The notes below the pieces were generated by a model, which was not told the DNA's origin, searched no databases, and was given only the letters and a program-made list of their open reading frames with translations. A stretch of 64,000 nucleotides of DNA from Oscillospiraceae bacterium. GTDB lineage: Bacteria > Bacillota > Clostridia > UBA1381 > UBA9506. Positions 42,993-52,752 of the stretch are shown piece after piece. The DNA is taken from assembly GCA_015069045.1 (NCBI GenBank), contig SVJJ01000007.1:1-64000 (forward strand). Direction: 5' to 3'. How positions within the stretch are numbered: the stretch's first letter is position 1; each line of letters begins with the position of its first letter. The translations under genes were made by a program, and so were the position numbers.

Positions 42993-44261
42993 TTACTCCA
43001 ATCCTCCAAGCCGCTTAAAAAATTTTCCCAGAGCGCTAAAGCTCACTTCCTCTACTTCGCCGGTGGTCATATTTTTCACCTTGGCTTTGCTGTCAGCAAT
43101 CTCTGTATCGCCCAGTACCATCGTATACTTAGCACCAATTTTATCTGCATATTTCATTTGTGCTTTAACGCTGCGATTCATATAATCCCGTTCAACAGAA
43201 ACACCCTCACGGCGCAACTCATAAGCCAGGTTTTGCACAAACAAATTAGCCTCATCACCAATGTGGCCAATGTATAAATCCACAGTTTTCTGGCCGCCTA
43301 AATCAATCGCTAGATTGTCCAGCATCAGCAAAAGACGTTCCAATCCTAAACCAAATCCAACTGCCGGCAACGGGGGACCGCCCAACTCTGATACAAGACC
43401 ATTGTATCGTCCGCCGCCACAAACTGTGCCTTGGGCGCCGATATTTTTTGAAACAATCTCAAACACCGTTCTGGTGTAATAATCCAAACCGCGTACAATG
43501 GTTCCATCCACCAAATAAGGAATGTGCATAGCATCCAGGCAACGACGCAATTCATCAAAGTGGTTCCCGCACTCCGGACAAATATTATCCAACAAAATGG
43601 GTGCTTCATTATAAATTTCCTTGCAACTTTTTTCCTTGCAATCTAATATGCGCAAGGGGTTTTTTTCATACCGTTGCCGGCAGGTGGCGCATAATTTATC
43701 CAAATGAGGTTTGAAAAACTCCCGCAATTTTTGATTGTATACCTTACGGCAGGTAGGACACCCAATACTGTTAATTCTTAACTCTACGCCGCCCACGCGA
43801 AGCCGACGAAACAGCTCTAAGGCTAAGGAAATAACCTCTGCATCTAAAGCTGCACTTTCTGCACCAAAAACCTCAACTCCAAACTGATGAAAAGCCCGTA
43901 AGCGACCCGCCTGAGGCTTTTCATACCGAAAACAAGGTGTAACATAGTATAATTTTGCGGGCAAAGCTTGGGCATATAAGGAATGTTCTACCAAGCTGCG
44001 GACAACAGAGGCTGTACCCTCCGGCCGCAGGGTAATGCTTCGGTCACCCTTGTCTAAAAATGTGTACATCTCTTTTTGTACCACATCCGTTGTTTCTCCT
44101 ACACCACGCTCAAAAAGCTCGGTATGTTCAAAAATAGGGGTTCTGATTTCCCGATAACCATAGTCTCGACATAAATCGGCCACGGTGTTTTCCACAACAT
44201 GCCATTTATATGACTCGTGAGGTAATACGTCATGCGTACCCCTTGGTGCCTTAATTTCCAT
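42993..44261 (-). CDS. hisS: histidyl-tRNA synthetase
   Basis: 422 residues from ATG 44261 (GGAG about 10 bases upstream). Class II core: APRGTHDVLP, motif 2 YVTPCFRYEKPQAGRLRAFHQFG, the HisRS signature LVDGTIVRGLDYYTRTVFE and VGFGLGLERLL. A central stretch with CPTC, CATC, CKEKSC and CPEC (about residues 170-250) could bind zinc, as in many clostridial HisRS. The C-terminal anticodon domain follows (DLYIGHIGDEANLFVQNLAYELR). Its own promoter lies about 90 bases upstream and there is no T-box leader. Confidence 0.97.
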   Translation of the reverse strand: MEIKAPRGTHDVLPHESYKWHVVENTVADLCRDYGYREIRTPIFEHTELFERGVGETTDVVQKEMYTFLDKGDRSITLRPEGTASVVRSLVEHSLYAQALPAKLYYVTPCFRYEKPQAGRLRAFHQFGVEVFGAESAALDAEVISLALELFRRLRVGGVELRINSIGCPTCRKVYNQKLREFFKPHLDKLCATCRQRYEKNPLRILDCKEKSCKEIYNEAPILLDNICPECGNHFDELRRCLDAMHIPYLVDGTIVRGLDYYTRTVFEIVSKNIGAQGTVCGGGRYNGLVSELGGPPLPAVGFGLGLERLLLMLDNLAIDLGGQKTVDLYIGHIGDEANLFVQNLAYELRREGVSVERDYMNRSVKAQMKYADKIGAKYTMVLGDTEIADSKAKVKNMTTGEVEEVSFSALGKFFKRLGGLE

Positions 44262-44351
44262 TGATAAAGACTCCGTTCCATTATACCACATCGCAAATTA
44301 TTTTGTTGGGTATAATCTTTATAGTAATAGATAATTTTTACAATTAGTATT

Positions 44352-44380
44352 AGTATATCACAGTTTTTTTTAAATTGCAA
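44352..44380 (-). promoter_or_regulatory. hisS-aspS promoter
   Basis: Minus strand TTGCAA (44375-44380), 17 bases, TATACT (44352-44357) with an extended TGA. A second TATAAT occurs close to the hisS start but lacks a good -35. Confidence 0.78.
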
Positions 44381-44408
44381 ACCTTTCATGCAAAAAAATA
44401 TGGAGGTT

Positions 44409-44672
44409 TTACAGGATACCTCCATTGTTTTTAGCTCGTTTCAATAGCGTAGCGGTGGAAATAGGGGATACGAAAACCCTACTCTTTTTGTCAATTTCCG
44501 TAATGATAAAGGATTTGGGTAAATCCTCTGACACATTGACCACAAAACCCTCATCTTCAGCCACAGCTAAAAATTCTCTGGTAATGCCGGAGGTACTGGT
44601 CACATCCAAATCCAAAATAGCAATCACATCCGCCATATTAACAACTACGTCAGAACCTAAATGCAAAAACAT
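44409..44672 (-). CDS. remB: RemB/YaaB (DUF370) extracellular matrix regulator
   Basis: 87 residues: MFLHLGSDVVVNMADVIAILDLD at the start and KSFIITEIDKKSRVFVSPISTATLLKRA at the end match the DUF370 family, of which RemA is a DNA-binding biofilm regulator and RemB its paralogue. In Bacillus yaaB lies right after recF, before gyrB; the same place here (21 bases after recF) supports RemB. gyrB does not follow; hisS does. TAAAAAGAGGGT precedes ATG. Confidence 0.88.
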   Translation of the reverse strand: MFLHLGSDVVVNMADVIAILDLDVTSTSGITREFLAVAEDEGFVVNVSEDLPKSFIITEIDKKSRVFVSPISTATLLKRAKNNGGIL

Positions 44673-44693
44673 ATATAACCCTCTTTTTAAAAA

Positions 44694-45761
44694 TTACATC
44701 GCTTGGCCATTGGTAATCGAAAACACACGGCCACGACTCGTCAGTGTATCAATATCCGTACAGGTAATAAACACCTGCTTATCCGGGATTTTTCCTGCCA
44801 AATAGGCACGCCTTGTCTGGTCCAACTCACTCATAATATCATCCAAAAGCAATACCGGATATTCGCCGTATTCTTCAAACAAAAGGTCAGCCTGAGCCAG
44901 TTTTAATGAAAGAACAGCGCTCCGTTGTTGTCCCTGGGAACCAAAGGTTTTGGCCTCTTTATCGTTGATAAAAATTTCAAAGTCTTCACGATGAGGACCA
45001 TATAGGGTATAACCTTGTTCCAGTTCCCGTTCAAAATTTTCCTCTAATTTACGCAGAAAAGCTGATTTCTCTGAAAATCGGGGATGATACACAATTTGTA
45101 GTTTTTCACCTGATGCTTCAAAATGTGTCTTTTGTGCTAAATTCCCTAATCGCTCCATAAATTCTTTTCTATATTCCATAAGCAATGTGCCATAACCTAC
45201 CAGCTTTTCGTTCCATGCAAATACAGTGTCCCTAAGGGTGCTGTCGCCACACATTCGAATCCGTTTAATCAGTTTATTACGTTGTTCTAAAACACGATGA
45301 TACCGTCCCAACGCATGATAATAAGCCGGACGCAGTTGAGATAACGCCACATCCATAAAGCGACGACGAATGTAGGGGCCCTCTTTGACCAAACCTAATT
45401 CTTCCGGGTAAAACAACACCACATTCAGTTTTCCCACTAATTCACTTAAACGGCTAATGGTAACGCCATTAATTTTAATTTGCTTTTTCTTGTTTCGTAA
45501 AATAATAATTTCTAAAGTGTGTTCCCGGTGCCGGTCGCAGTAGGAAAGACTTGCCTTGGTATATTCTGCCCCAAATTGAATTAAGTCCGCATCCTGAGCG
45601 GTGCGAAAGGATTTTCCCATGCTAAAAAGATACAACGCCTCTAATAAGTTGGTTTTGCCCTGAGCATTATCGCCACAAAACACATTGGTTGTTTCATCAA
45701 ACACCAACTGCTGTGACTCATAATTACGAAATTTTTGCAGACTCAAACTTTTGATGTACAT
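44694..45761 (-). CDS. recF: DNA replication and repair protein RecF
   Basis: 355 residues. SMC-like ATPase that loads RecA on gapped DNA with RecO/RecR. Walker A GDNAQGKTNLLEALY (about 30-44), signature FGSQGQQRSAVLSLKLAQ, Walker B PVLLLDDIMSELD. ATG 45761 is 3 bases after the yaaA stop. Part of the dnaA-yaaA-recF-remB transcript. Confidence 0.97.
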   Translation of the reverse strand: MYIKSLSLQKFRNYESQQLVFDETTNVFCGDNAQGKTNLLEALYLFSMGKSFRTAQDADLIQFGAEYTKASLSYCDRHREHTLEIIILRNKKKQIKINGVTISRLSELVGKLNVVLFYPEELGLVKEGPYIRRRFMDVALSQLRPAYYHALGRYHRVLEQRNKLIKRIRMCGDSTLRDTVFAWNEKLVGYGTLLMEYRKEFMERLGNLAQKTHFEASGEKLQIVYHPRFSEKSAFLRKLEENFERELEQGYTLYGPHREDFEIFINDKEAKTFGSQGQQRSAVLSLKLAQADLLFEEYGEYPVLLLDDIMSELDQTRRAYLAGKIPDKQVFITCTDIDTLTSRGRVFSITNGQAM

Positions 45762-45764
45762 AAA

Positions 45765-45980
45765 CTATTCCACCACTAATTCCAAATATTCATCATCCAA
45801 AGCCAGCAACACCCGGTCACCAGGGTAAATCTTTTTGCCCCGCATGGTGCAGGGAGCCTCATTTACGCTGACTACACCACATTGAATTAACTCCTTGGCA
45901 TCACTACCGGAACCACAAATACCAGAAAATTTTAACAGTTGATCTAATTTAATAAATTCAGTTTCAATTTGTATCTGCAT
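45765..45980 (-). CDS. yaaA: S4-domain RNA-binding protein YaaA (RlbA)
   Basis: 71 residues forming a lone S4-like domain: EFIKLDQLLKFSGICGSGSDAKELIQCGVVSVNEAP, then RGKKIYPGDRV. In Bacillus it lies between dnaN and recF. Here it follows dnaA by 17 bases. Thought to bind RNA, possibly ribosome-linked. Continuous with recF. Confidence 0.9.
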   Translation of the reverse strand: MQIQIETEFIKLDQLLKFSGICGSGSDAKELIQCGVVSVNEAPCTMRGKKIYPGDRVLLALDDEYLELVVE

Positions 45981-45997
45981 GACACGCCTTGGCTTGC

Positions 45998-47338
45998 TTA
46001 TTGCCTGTTTTCCAGGTTTGTTACAAGCTCCTCCACAATTTTTTTTGTATCTTCATTATTTTCCATGCTATGCTTAATATTATTAATACCGTTGAGTACC
46101 GTCGCATGGTTTCGGCCGCCTAACTCCTGTCCGATTTTCGGCAAAGATTTACCCATAAACTCACGCATGAGATACATGGCAATATGGCGTGCATAGGAGA
46201 TTTCCTGTGTACGCTTGGAAGACAAAATTTCATCAGAGGTTACACCAAAATAATTGGAAACCATGGATAAAATGTACTCTGTGTTAATATGAGGGTCATC
46301 CGATTTATTCAAGAATTCCTTAATGGCTTCATCTGCCAACTGCATGGTGATAGGCCGTCCCATAAGCACATTATAAGCGGTTAAACGCTTCAAAACGCCC
46401 TCTAAATTTCGAATGTTAGACTTTAAATTTTCCGCTATGTAAAATAAAATATCGTCAGGCACCTCAAAATTTTCTTCGCTGGCCTTCTTTTTTAAAATAG
46501 CCACACGGGTTTCTAAATCCGGCGGTTTAATATCTACAATCAAGCCCCATTCAAAACGGGTACGCATCCGCTCTTCCAGCTCTTTAATTTCCCTAGGCGG
46601 GCGATCAGAGGTGATAATAATCTGTTTGTTACCCTCATGCAAAGTGTTAAAGGTATGAAAAAACTCTACCTGTGTTTGGTCCTTATTAGAAATAAATTGA
46701 ATATCATCAATAATCAGAACATCGCATGTCCTGTATTTGTTACGAAAATCCACTGTTTTTTTATCCAGCAAAGTGTTAATAAAATCATTGGTAAACTTTT
46801 CGCTGGTAACATATAAAATATTGGCTGCAGGGTTGTTTTCTTTAATGCGGTTACCAATTGCCTGAACCAGATGAGTTTTACCTAATCCGGGTCCTCCGTA
46901 AATGAATAAGGGATTAAATGCATCTGCTGGCCGTTCGGAAACTGCCTGAGAAGCAGCACTGGCCAAACGATTGGAGTCACCCACTACAAAGGAAGAAAAG
47001 GTATATTTAGGATTTAATGTGGTGGCATCATCCCCACGACCTGTGTAGGTCACTGTATGTTCAAGTTCTGCCGGCAAAGGCTGATTATAATCTAAAAGCT
47101 CTACTGCATACACACGATCGGCCACCGCATTAATCGCATCACGAATTGCATCTAAATGCATAGATTTTACAATTTCAAAATGAAGCTCTGTCGGCACTTT
47201 CAGATAAATAGCCTCTTCTGTTATGCCAACAGGCAAAAGTGGCTCAATCCAATGGTCATAGGCCGATTGGCTAACCTCCGATTTATCTTTTAAAAGCTTT
47301 AGTGCCTGATACCAAATTGCTGATAACTGTGCCTTCAT
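45998..47338 (-). CDS. dnaA: chromosomal replication initiator DnaA
   Basis: 446 residues from ATG 47338. Domain I (WYQALKLLKDKSEVSQSAYDHWIEPL), a short linker, the AAA+ core with Walker A GGPGLGKTHLVQ (about 148-159), Walker B VLIIDDIQFIS and ITSDRPPREIKELEERMRTRFEWGL, and domain IV with the DnaA signature GGRNHATVLNGINNI. It opens the origin and regulates transcription. The gene is followed by yaaA, not dnaN, and preceded by an unrelated gene, not rpmH. I see no DnaA boxes upstream. Promoter at 47383. Confidence 0.98.
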   Translation of the reverse strand: MKAQLSAIWYQALKLLKDKSEVSQSAYDHWIEPLLPVGITEEAIYLKVPTELHFEIVKSMHLDAIRDAINAVADRVYAVELLDYNQPLPAELEHTVTYTGRGDDATTLNPKYTFSSFVVGDSNRLASAASQAVSERPADAFNPLFIYGGPGLGKTHLVQAIGNRIKENNPAANILYVTSEKFTNDFINTLLDKKTVDFRNKYRTCDVLIIDDIQFISNKDQTQVEFFHTFNTLHEGNKQIIITSDRPPREIKELEERMRTRFEWGLIVDIKPPDLETRVAILKKKASEENFEVPDDILFYIAENLKSNIRNLEGVLKRLTAYNVLMGRPITMQLADEAIKEFLNKSDDPHINTEYILSMVSNYFGVTSDEILSSKRTQEISYARHIAMYLMREFMGKSLPKIGQELGGRNHATVLNGINNIKHSMENNEDTKKIVEELVTNLENRQ

Positions 47339-47382
47339 ACCGTTTTGTCCCCCAACCGTTAAAAATACTAACATGTTTTTTT

Positions 47383-47411
47383 ATTATATCATACGAAATT
47401 TAAAGAATCAA
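47383..47411 (-). promoter_or_regulatory. dnaA promoter
   Basis: Minus strand TTGATT (47406-47411), 17 bases, TATAAT (47383-47388) with an extended TGA. The region contains no TTATCCACA-type box, so DnaA autoregulation is not evident. Confidence 0.75.
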
Positions 47412-47443
47412 GGAGTTTTATTTTTATTTTACATAAAAATAAG

Positions 47444-47473
47444 GACACCAACTCTATAAATGAGATTGGTGTC
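47444..47473 (-). terminator. terminator of the ferritin-like gene
   Basis: GACACCAATCTC and GAGTTGGTGTC pair on the minus strand over a short loop, followed by CTTATTTTTATG. It separates the gene at 47481 from dnaA. Confidence 0.75.
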
Positions 47474-47480
47474 GCCTATC

Positions 47481-47915
47481 TTATAAATATTGTCTTAAGT
47501 CAATGGCCAGCTGTTCCTCAAGTCCAATTAATTCTTTGGTAATGTTTTTAGACTTTTCATCAGCCGCCTTGTATTGATTTAAATAGCGGCTCAGGGATTT
47601 GACCCCCATATTACAACCATCTGTCATCAAATCAGCAACTGTGGCGTCCGAATCCTCCAGCATGAGCTTGGTGGTTGTTTTCACCCAAGACATACTTTTT
47701 GCCATGGGATTTGGATTTTTCCCTGCATCATGATATGCATCTAACAGGGTGCACAATTTATTTTTTAATTCCTCATGGTCATCCTGACAATTTTTTAGCC
47801 TTTTTTTTAATTCTGCGTCCTGTACATGGGGGAGCACATCCTCAATAGACGAAACGCCCATGGCCACACCGGCATCACACTCGCGCAACAATCTTACAGT
47901 ATCCTGTTCTACCAT
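47481..47915 (-). CDS. helical-bundle protein, ferritin-like (DUF2383-type) hypothetical
   Basis: 144 residues from ATG 47915 (TGGAGGGACTTCAA). Almost entirely helical, heptad-rich: DTVRLLRECDAGVAMGVSSIEDVLPHV, AELKKRLKNCQDDHEELKNKL, then NPMAKSMSWVKTTTKLMLEDS and a final helix GLEEQLAIDLRQYL. Four long helices with acidic and histidine residues fit a ferritin-like bundle, but a full di-iron motif is not evident. Proteins of this type are widespread in Clostridia with no known role. It is a single-gene unit with its own terminator. Confidence 0.65.
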   Translation of the reverse strand: MVEQDTVRLLRECDAGVAMGVSSIEDVLPHVQDAELKKRLKNCQDDHEELKNKLCTLLDAYHDAGKNPNPMAKSMSWVKTTTKLMLEDSDATVADLMTDGCNMGVKSLSRYLNQYKAADEKSKNITKELIGLEEQLAIDLRQYL

Positions 47916-47996
47916 TTGAAGTCCCTCCAATTGATATAGTACTATCAGTATTGCCATAACACCCCATATCTATGCAAATAAAACAAAAATCCCCTG

Positions 47997-49592
47997 CTAA
48001 CCAATCATGCCAACCAGAGCATCAAATTCTGACCGAGAGCTAATAGGATAGGTACCTATCGTTGCTCCATTACAGGTGGCAGATGCCCACATAATGGTTT
48101 TGCCTTCCTCCACTTTTTCATAAAGAGATATGGTAATTGGCTTATCAAAATACTGTGTAACGCCATATCGTTTTGCATAAGGCTCCACCGATACCAATTG
48201 ACCTGTTTCAGGATGCCTTATCTTCATGTCCCGGGTTACAGTAACAGTGGTAGAGCATATAAGTCGCGTACCTTCTGTTTTGTTTCCGGAGCCGGTTTCG
48301 TCCGGGGGAGAAAATTTAGGGATATCCTCGGTAAATTGACTAAAAGTTTCTTCATTTTCTGCAAAATCCCTCAAGTCCTGATTCTCCATTTGCTCTTCAG
48401 CCTTTTGGCGCTGATAATGCAATTGTTTAGTACTGTCACCCACCTGCACATGAATGGTAATCCAGTCCACATTGTCAACAAGAGCAAACAACACAAGAGC
48501 ATTTTGATAAAAAACAGTTTCATCTAAATGACCATCTTTTAAATATTGATCTGCCTTAGTAGTCACATAGTTCAAATGCAGGCCGTAGGGTTGTGTCTGT
48601 GTTTCCAAAGAAAGCCCTTCTAAGACTATACCGGCGGGCAGTGCTTCCATCACAAGCTGATGAACATGAGTATTATCACCTATCGTTGTACCTTTATATT
48701 GCAACAAGCTATCCTTATGCTCGGCATAATGGTTATAGGGCGTTTCTAAAAGTAATACTTCATCTGCTAAATAGCGCGTATAATCATCCTCAACTGAGCT
48801 TTCCTTTGTAATTTGCTTAATCACTGACGGATTATTGTCATAAATGTATTGCCCATTTTCCAGCTGATAATAAGTAAAAAGGTATATATTATCCCGGCTT
48901 GTTGTCAGGTGATACCATGTTTTAATTTGCCTGTCTCCGTCTCTTGCTTCAATAGAAAGAACCGAGAAACCGGTTTCCCCTTCTGCCCTGCCTTTTGGCG
49001 TCGCCATAGCATCTAATTGTGCCAAATTATAGGCAAAAAAACCATACTCGTTTAAAATGGTATAGGTGGCCTTCTCTAATACCTCTCCTGTCGGCATAGA
49101 CGCAGGTTTTTGAGGCAAAACATCCCCCATATCCGGTAGCATAACATCTGCCAAAATGCGACGGACCGTTCTTGTACGACCAGCAGGTACCGTTAATACC
49201 AACTTATAAGGTGGTGCTGCCGGAATAGCATCAAAAACATACTGAAGTATGTCCTGTCCTTCGTGGTTAAAAGCAAGTTCATAGACCTTACTGACATATT
49301 GGTCTGATTCACGAATAACAGGCGTTGCCCCTTCATAACCAAATAAAGTAGGAATATCGTTCAGTTCGCAATCCTCATATAACAGAGAAAAACGGCCCAC
49401 TTCTTTTCCTTTTTGATTAAAAATTAAAGTATTGTCTCCTTCTGTCGTTTCCCACGTTGCCGGAACAGTAAGTCCATAGCCTTTAATGGATACGTATTGC
49501 GTTCCACCACCCCATAAGAAGGCACTAACCGCTACTGCAGCTCCAATACATAAAACAGCTGCAATAACCAAAACAACTACTTTCTTTTTCAT
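47997..49592 (-). CDS. secreted or anchored protein with a DUF4825-like domain
   Basis: 531 residues from ATG 49592 (CGGAGGTATTT). An N-terminal hydrophobic segment (VVVLVIAAVLCIGAAVAVSAFLW) is a signal or anchor. The first external part (about 35-150) resembles a PsbP/lipoprotein-type sheet. The middle (about 290-400) has LQYKGTTIGDNTHVHQLVM, then PYGLHLNYV and NALVLFALVDNVDWITIHV, the pattern of DUF4825 domains. A final beta-rich domain includes CSTTVTVTRDM and CNGATIG. Function unknown; DUF4825 occurs in Firmicute envelope and BlaR1-linked proteins. It has its own consensus-spaced promoter and is divergent from uvrA. Confidence 0.75.
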   Translation of the reverse strand: MKKKVVVLVIAAVLCIGAAVAVSAFLWGGGTQYVSIKGYGLTVPATWETTEGDNTLIFNQKGKEVGRFSLLYEDCELNDIPTLFGYEGATPVIRESDQYVSKVYELAFNHEGQDILQYVFDAIPAAPPYKLVLTVPAGRTRTVRRILADVMLPDMGDVLPQKPASMPTGEVLEKATYTILNEYGFFAYNLAQLDAMATPKGRAEGETGFSVLSIEARDGDRQIKTWYHLTTSRDNIYLFTYYQLENGQYIYDNNPSVIKQITKESSVEDDYTRYLADEVLLLETPYNHYAEHKDSLLQYKGTTIGDNTHVHQLVMEALPAGIVLEGLSLETQTQPYGLHLNYVTTKADQYLKDGHLDETVFYQNALVLFALVDNVDWITIHVQVGDSTKQLHYQRQKAEEQMENQDLRDFAENEETFSQFTEDIPKFSPPDETGSGNKTEGTRLICSTTVTVTRDMKIRHPETGQLVSVEPYAKRYGVTQYFDKPITISLYEKVEEGKTIMWASATCNGATIGTYPISSRSEFDALVGMIG

Positions 49593-49627
49593 AAATACCT
49601 CCGTATACAAATAATCCCCATAGCTAT

Positions 49628-49656
49628 ATCATACCATATTATCGCCCGAGATACAA
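49628..49656 (-). promoter_or_regulatory. promoter of the DUF4825-like gene
   Basis: Minus strand TTGTAT (49651-49656), 17 bases, TATGAT (49628-49633) with an extended TGG. Confidence 0.6.
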
Positions 49657-49775
49657 TACGTTTTTCTTCCATATACAAGCTCTTTTGCTATTGCACCCCT
49701 CCGCAGCATTTCATATTTGTATATAAAATATGTACCACCACGCCTAATATTAACAATAATGGATAGAATACATAA

Positions 49776-49812
49776 TGCCGGCGTTTAAATGCCGGCGTTT
49801 ATTTTTAGAATC
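49776..49812 (+). terminator. orphan GC-rich hairpin in the divergent gap before uvrA
   Basis: ATGCCGGCGTTTA occurs twice in tandem; the two GCCGGC cores pair across TTTAAA, and TTTATTTTTAG follows. It looks like a + strand terminator, yet no + strand gene lies upstream. The remaining part of the 307-base gap 49593-49899 holds two divergent promoters and nothing else I can identify. Confidence 0.45.
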
Positions 49813-49840
49813 AATTCGAAAATTTTTATTGATAAAAACT

Positions 49841-49869
49841 TTGACATTCTATATCAAAAATAGTATAAT
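49841..49869 (+). promoter_or_regulatory. uvrA promoter
   Basis: Full consensus TTGACA (49841-49846), 17 bases, TATAAT (49864-49869). No LexA box of the GAAC-4-GTTC type overlaps it. Confidence 0.88.
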
Positions 49870-49899
49870 AAACGCGAAATGATATAAAGGAGCATACAC

Positions 49900-52752
49900 A
49901 TGCCAAAGGATCAGATATATATTAAGGGTGCCAAGGAACATAATTTAAAAAATATTGACGTTACAATCCCCCGTGATAAGTTAGTTGTGCTTACCGGTCT
50001 TTCCGGTTCGGGGAAGTCCTCCCTTGCTTTTGATACAATTTATGCAGAAGGTCAAAGGCGTTATATGGAATCCCTTTCTTCCTATGCACGTCAATTTTTA
50101 GGGCAAATGGAAAAGCCTGATGTAGAGCTAATAGAAGGCCTCTCCCCTGCCATCAGCATTGACCAAAAAACCACCAATAAAAATCCCCGTTCCACCGTGG
50201 GAACTGTAACGGAACTCTATGACTATCTCCGTTTACTCTATGCCCGTGTAGGCGTTCCTCACTGCCCGAAGTGTGGTAAGGAAATTAAAAAACAAACCGT
50301 AGACCAAATTGTGGACCAAGTTTTGTCCTTAACCGAAGGTACAAAATTTCAGGTGTTGGCACCGGTTGTTCGGGGTAAAAAAGGTGAACATCATAAGCTA
50401 TTAGAGGATGCCAAACGAAGCGGCTTTGTCCGCGTGAAGGTAGACGGCATTGTATATGACTTATCTGAGTCAATTCCTTTGGAAAAAAATAGAAAACATA
50501 ATATTGAGATTGTGGTGGACCGTTTAATCGCGGGAGGTGACCACAAAAAACGCTTGGCCGATTCTGTTGAAACCGCACTGGGACTGACCTCCGGATTGGT
50601 TATGATTGATGTTATAAATGGGGAATCCATGCTGTTTAGCGAAAATTATGCCTGCGATGATTGTGGTATTAGCTTAGAAGAACTCGCGCCTCGTATGTTC
50701 TCTTTTAACAGTCCTTTTGGCGCCTGTCCCCATTGTGCCGGGTTGGGAAACCAAATGAAAATTGATCCGGATCTTGTCATAAACTTTAAAAAATCTTTAA
50801 ACGAAGGTGCCGTCGCAGCCATCGGTTGGGGCAATGCAGATAATACCGAAAGTGTTTCCCATATGTATTTTACTGCCCTTGCCCATCGCTACGAATTTTC
50901 TCTTGACACACCCCTTTGCGACCTGCCTAAAGACATTGTGAATATTTTACTCTACGGCACCCAGGGAGAAAAACTTAATCTATCCTATGAGCGTTCTTAT
51001 GGCACAGCCAGCTACAAAGCCGCCTTTGAGGGCATTATTAACAACTTGGAACGTCGTTACAACGAAACCACCAGTGAATATATGAAGGCAGAGTATGAAA
51101 AGCTAATGACCTTTACAGATTGCCCCGAGTGTGGCGGCAAGCGTTTAAAGCCGGAGGCATTGGCCGTTACCGTCGGCGGTCTGAATATTTGGGAAATGTG
51201 TCAGCTATCTGTTCGCGATTGCAGACAATTTTTTAAAGAGCTGACACTATCACCCAGGGAAACAACCATCGCACGTTTAATTTTAAAAGAAATTAATGAA
51301 CGCTTAGGTTTTTTGGTAGATGTGGGCTTGGATTATCTGACTTTGGGACGAGCCGCAAGCACCCTATCCGGCGGCGAAGCACAGCGAATCCGTTTAGCCA
51401 CACAAATCGGTTCCAGTCTAATGGGGGTTTTGTATATCCTAGATGAGCCTTCCATTGGGTTACATCAACGAGATAATGACCGCCTGCTTGCCACACTAAA
51501 ACGTCTTCGCGATTTAGGAAACACCCTAATTGTAGTTGAACATGATGCTGACACCATGTTTGCAGCTGATTATATTATCGATATTGGCCCCGGTGCAGGC
51601 GTGCATGGCGGAGAAATTGTAGCCGCTGGCACTGTTGATGAAATTATGGCTAATGAAAAATCCATAACCGGTCAGTATTTAAGCGGTCGCAAGGTAATTC
51701 CTCTCCCCACTGAGCGAAGACCGGGGAATGGGCACTTCTTGCAAATTAAAGGTGCTACCCAAAATAATTTAAAAAATGTGGATGTAAAGATTCCTTTAGG
51801 CACCTTTTGTGCCGTAACCGGTGTATCCGGCTCAGGAAAATCTTCCTTAGTCAATGAAATTATATATAAATATCTGGCTCGTGAGCTAAATCGTGCCCAT
51901 TTAGTGCCTGGCAAGGTAAAAGCCTTGACAGGTTTGGAACACCTAGATAAAGTCATAGATATAGACCAATCCCCCATCGGTCGAACCCCTCGTTCTAACC
52001 CCGCCACCTATACCGGTTTGTTTACGGATATTCGTGAAGTATTTGCCAATGCAACCGAATCTAAAATACGGGGATATAAGGCCGGTCGATTTAGTTTTAA
52101 TGTAAAAGGCGGCCGTTGCGAGGCCTGTTCCGGAGATGGAATTATTAAGATCGAAATGCATTTTTTACCGGATATTTATGTTCCTTGTGAAGTTTGTAAG
52201 GGAAAACGTTATAATCGGGAAACATTAGACGTAAAATATAAAGGAAAAAATATTCATGAAGTGCTGGAAATGACCGCCGAAGAAGGTCTAACCTTTTTCA
52301 AACATATACCCAAACTGGCACGAAAGCTACAGACATTATGCGATGTTGGGCTTTCCTATGTTAAAATTGGTCAACCCTCTACTCAGCTTTCCGGTGGCGA
52401 GGCACAACGGGTTAAGTTGGCAACTGAATTGGCAAAGCGGGGTACAGGAAAAACAATTTATATTTTAGACGAGCCTACAACAGGTCTGCATACTGCCGAT
52501 GTTCATAAGCTGTTAGAAGTGCTGCAACGCCTTGTGGATGCCGGCAACACTGTTTTAGTCATCGAGCATAATTTGGATGTAATTAAATCTGCAGATTATG
52601 TGATAGATTTAGGACCAAAGGGCGGTGATGCCGGTGGTACTGTCGTGGTTACAGGTACCCCGGAAGAAATTTGCGCTTGCCCCCATTCATATACCGGTCA
52701 ATATTTAAAGCGAGAGCTTGCCAAACACAAAAAGAAAGGGGTATTACAATGA
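49900..52752 (+). CDS. uvrA: excinuclease ABC subunit A
   Basis: 950 residues. Damage recognition protein of nucleotide excision repair, with two ABC ATPase modules. Walker A motifs [15 protein letters not shown] (about 31-45) and [15 protein letters not shown] (about 640), signatures [16 protein letters not shown] and [15 protein letters not shown], and zinc modules CPKC, CDDC/CPHC, CPEC and CEAC/CEVC. AAAGGAGCATACAC precedes ATG 49900. uvrB does not precede it as it does in many Firmicutes. The stop overlaps ispD by 4 bases. Confidence 0.98.
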   Translation: MPKDQIYIKGAKEHNLKNIDVTIPRDKLVVLTGLSGSGKSSLAFDTIYAEGQRRYMESLSSYARQFLGQMEKPDVELIEGLSPAISIDQKTTNKNPRSTVGTVTELYDYLRLLYARVGVPHCPKCGKEIKKQTVDQIVDQVLSLTEGTKFQVLAPVVRGKKGEHHKLLEDAKRSGFVRVKVDGIVYDLSESIPLEKNRKHNIEIVVDRLIAGGDHKKRLADSVETALGLTSGLVMIDVINGESMLFSENYACDDCGISLEELAPRMFSFNSPFGACPHCAGLGNQMKIDPDLVINFKKSLNEGAVAAIGWGNADNTESVSHMYFTALAHRYEFSLDTPLCDLPKDIVNILLYGTQGEKLNLSYERSYGTASYKAAFEGIINNLERRYNETTSEYMKAEYEKLMTFTDCPECGGKRLKPEALAVTVGGLNIWEMCQLSVRDCRQFFKELTLSPRETTIARLILKEINERLGFLVDVGLDYLTLGRAASTLSGGEAQRIRLATQIGSSLMGVLYILDEPSIGLHQRDNDRLLATLKRLRDLGNTLIVVEHDADTMFAADYIIDIGPGAGVHGGEIVAAGTVDEIMANEKSITGQYLSGRKVIPLPTERRPGNGHFLQIKGATQNNLKNVDVKIPLGTFCAVTGVSGSGKSSLVNEIIYKYLARELNRAHLVPGKVKALTGLEHLDKVIDIDQSPIGRTPRSNPATYTGLFTDIREVFANATESKIRGYKAGRFSFNVKGGRCEACSGDGIIKIEMHFLPDIYVPCEVCKGKRYNRETLDVKYKGKNIHEVLEMTAEEGLTFFKHIPKLARKLQTLCDVGLSYVKIGQPSTQLSGGEAQRVKLATELAKRGTGKTIYILDEPTTGLHTADVHKLLEVLQRLVDAGNTVLVIEHNLDVIKSADYVIDLGPKGGDAGGTVVVTGTPEEICACPHSYTGQYLKRELAKHKKKGVLQ

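Noticed and set aside
44262..44408. Possible T-box leader for hisS
   Set aside because: The promoter is about 90 bases before the ATG and there is no TGGAACC-like T-box sequence or terminator.
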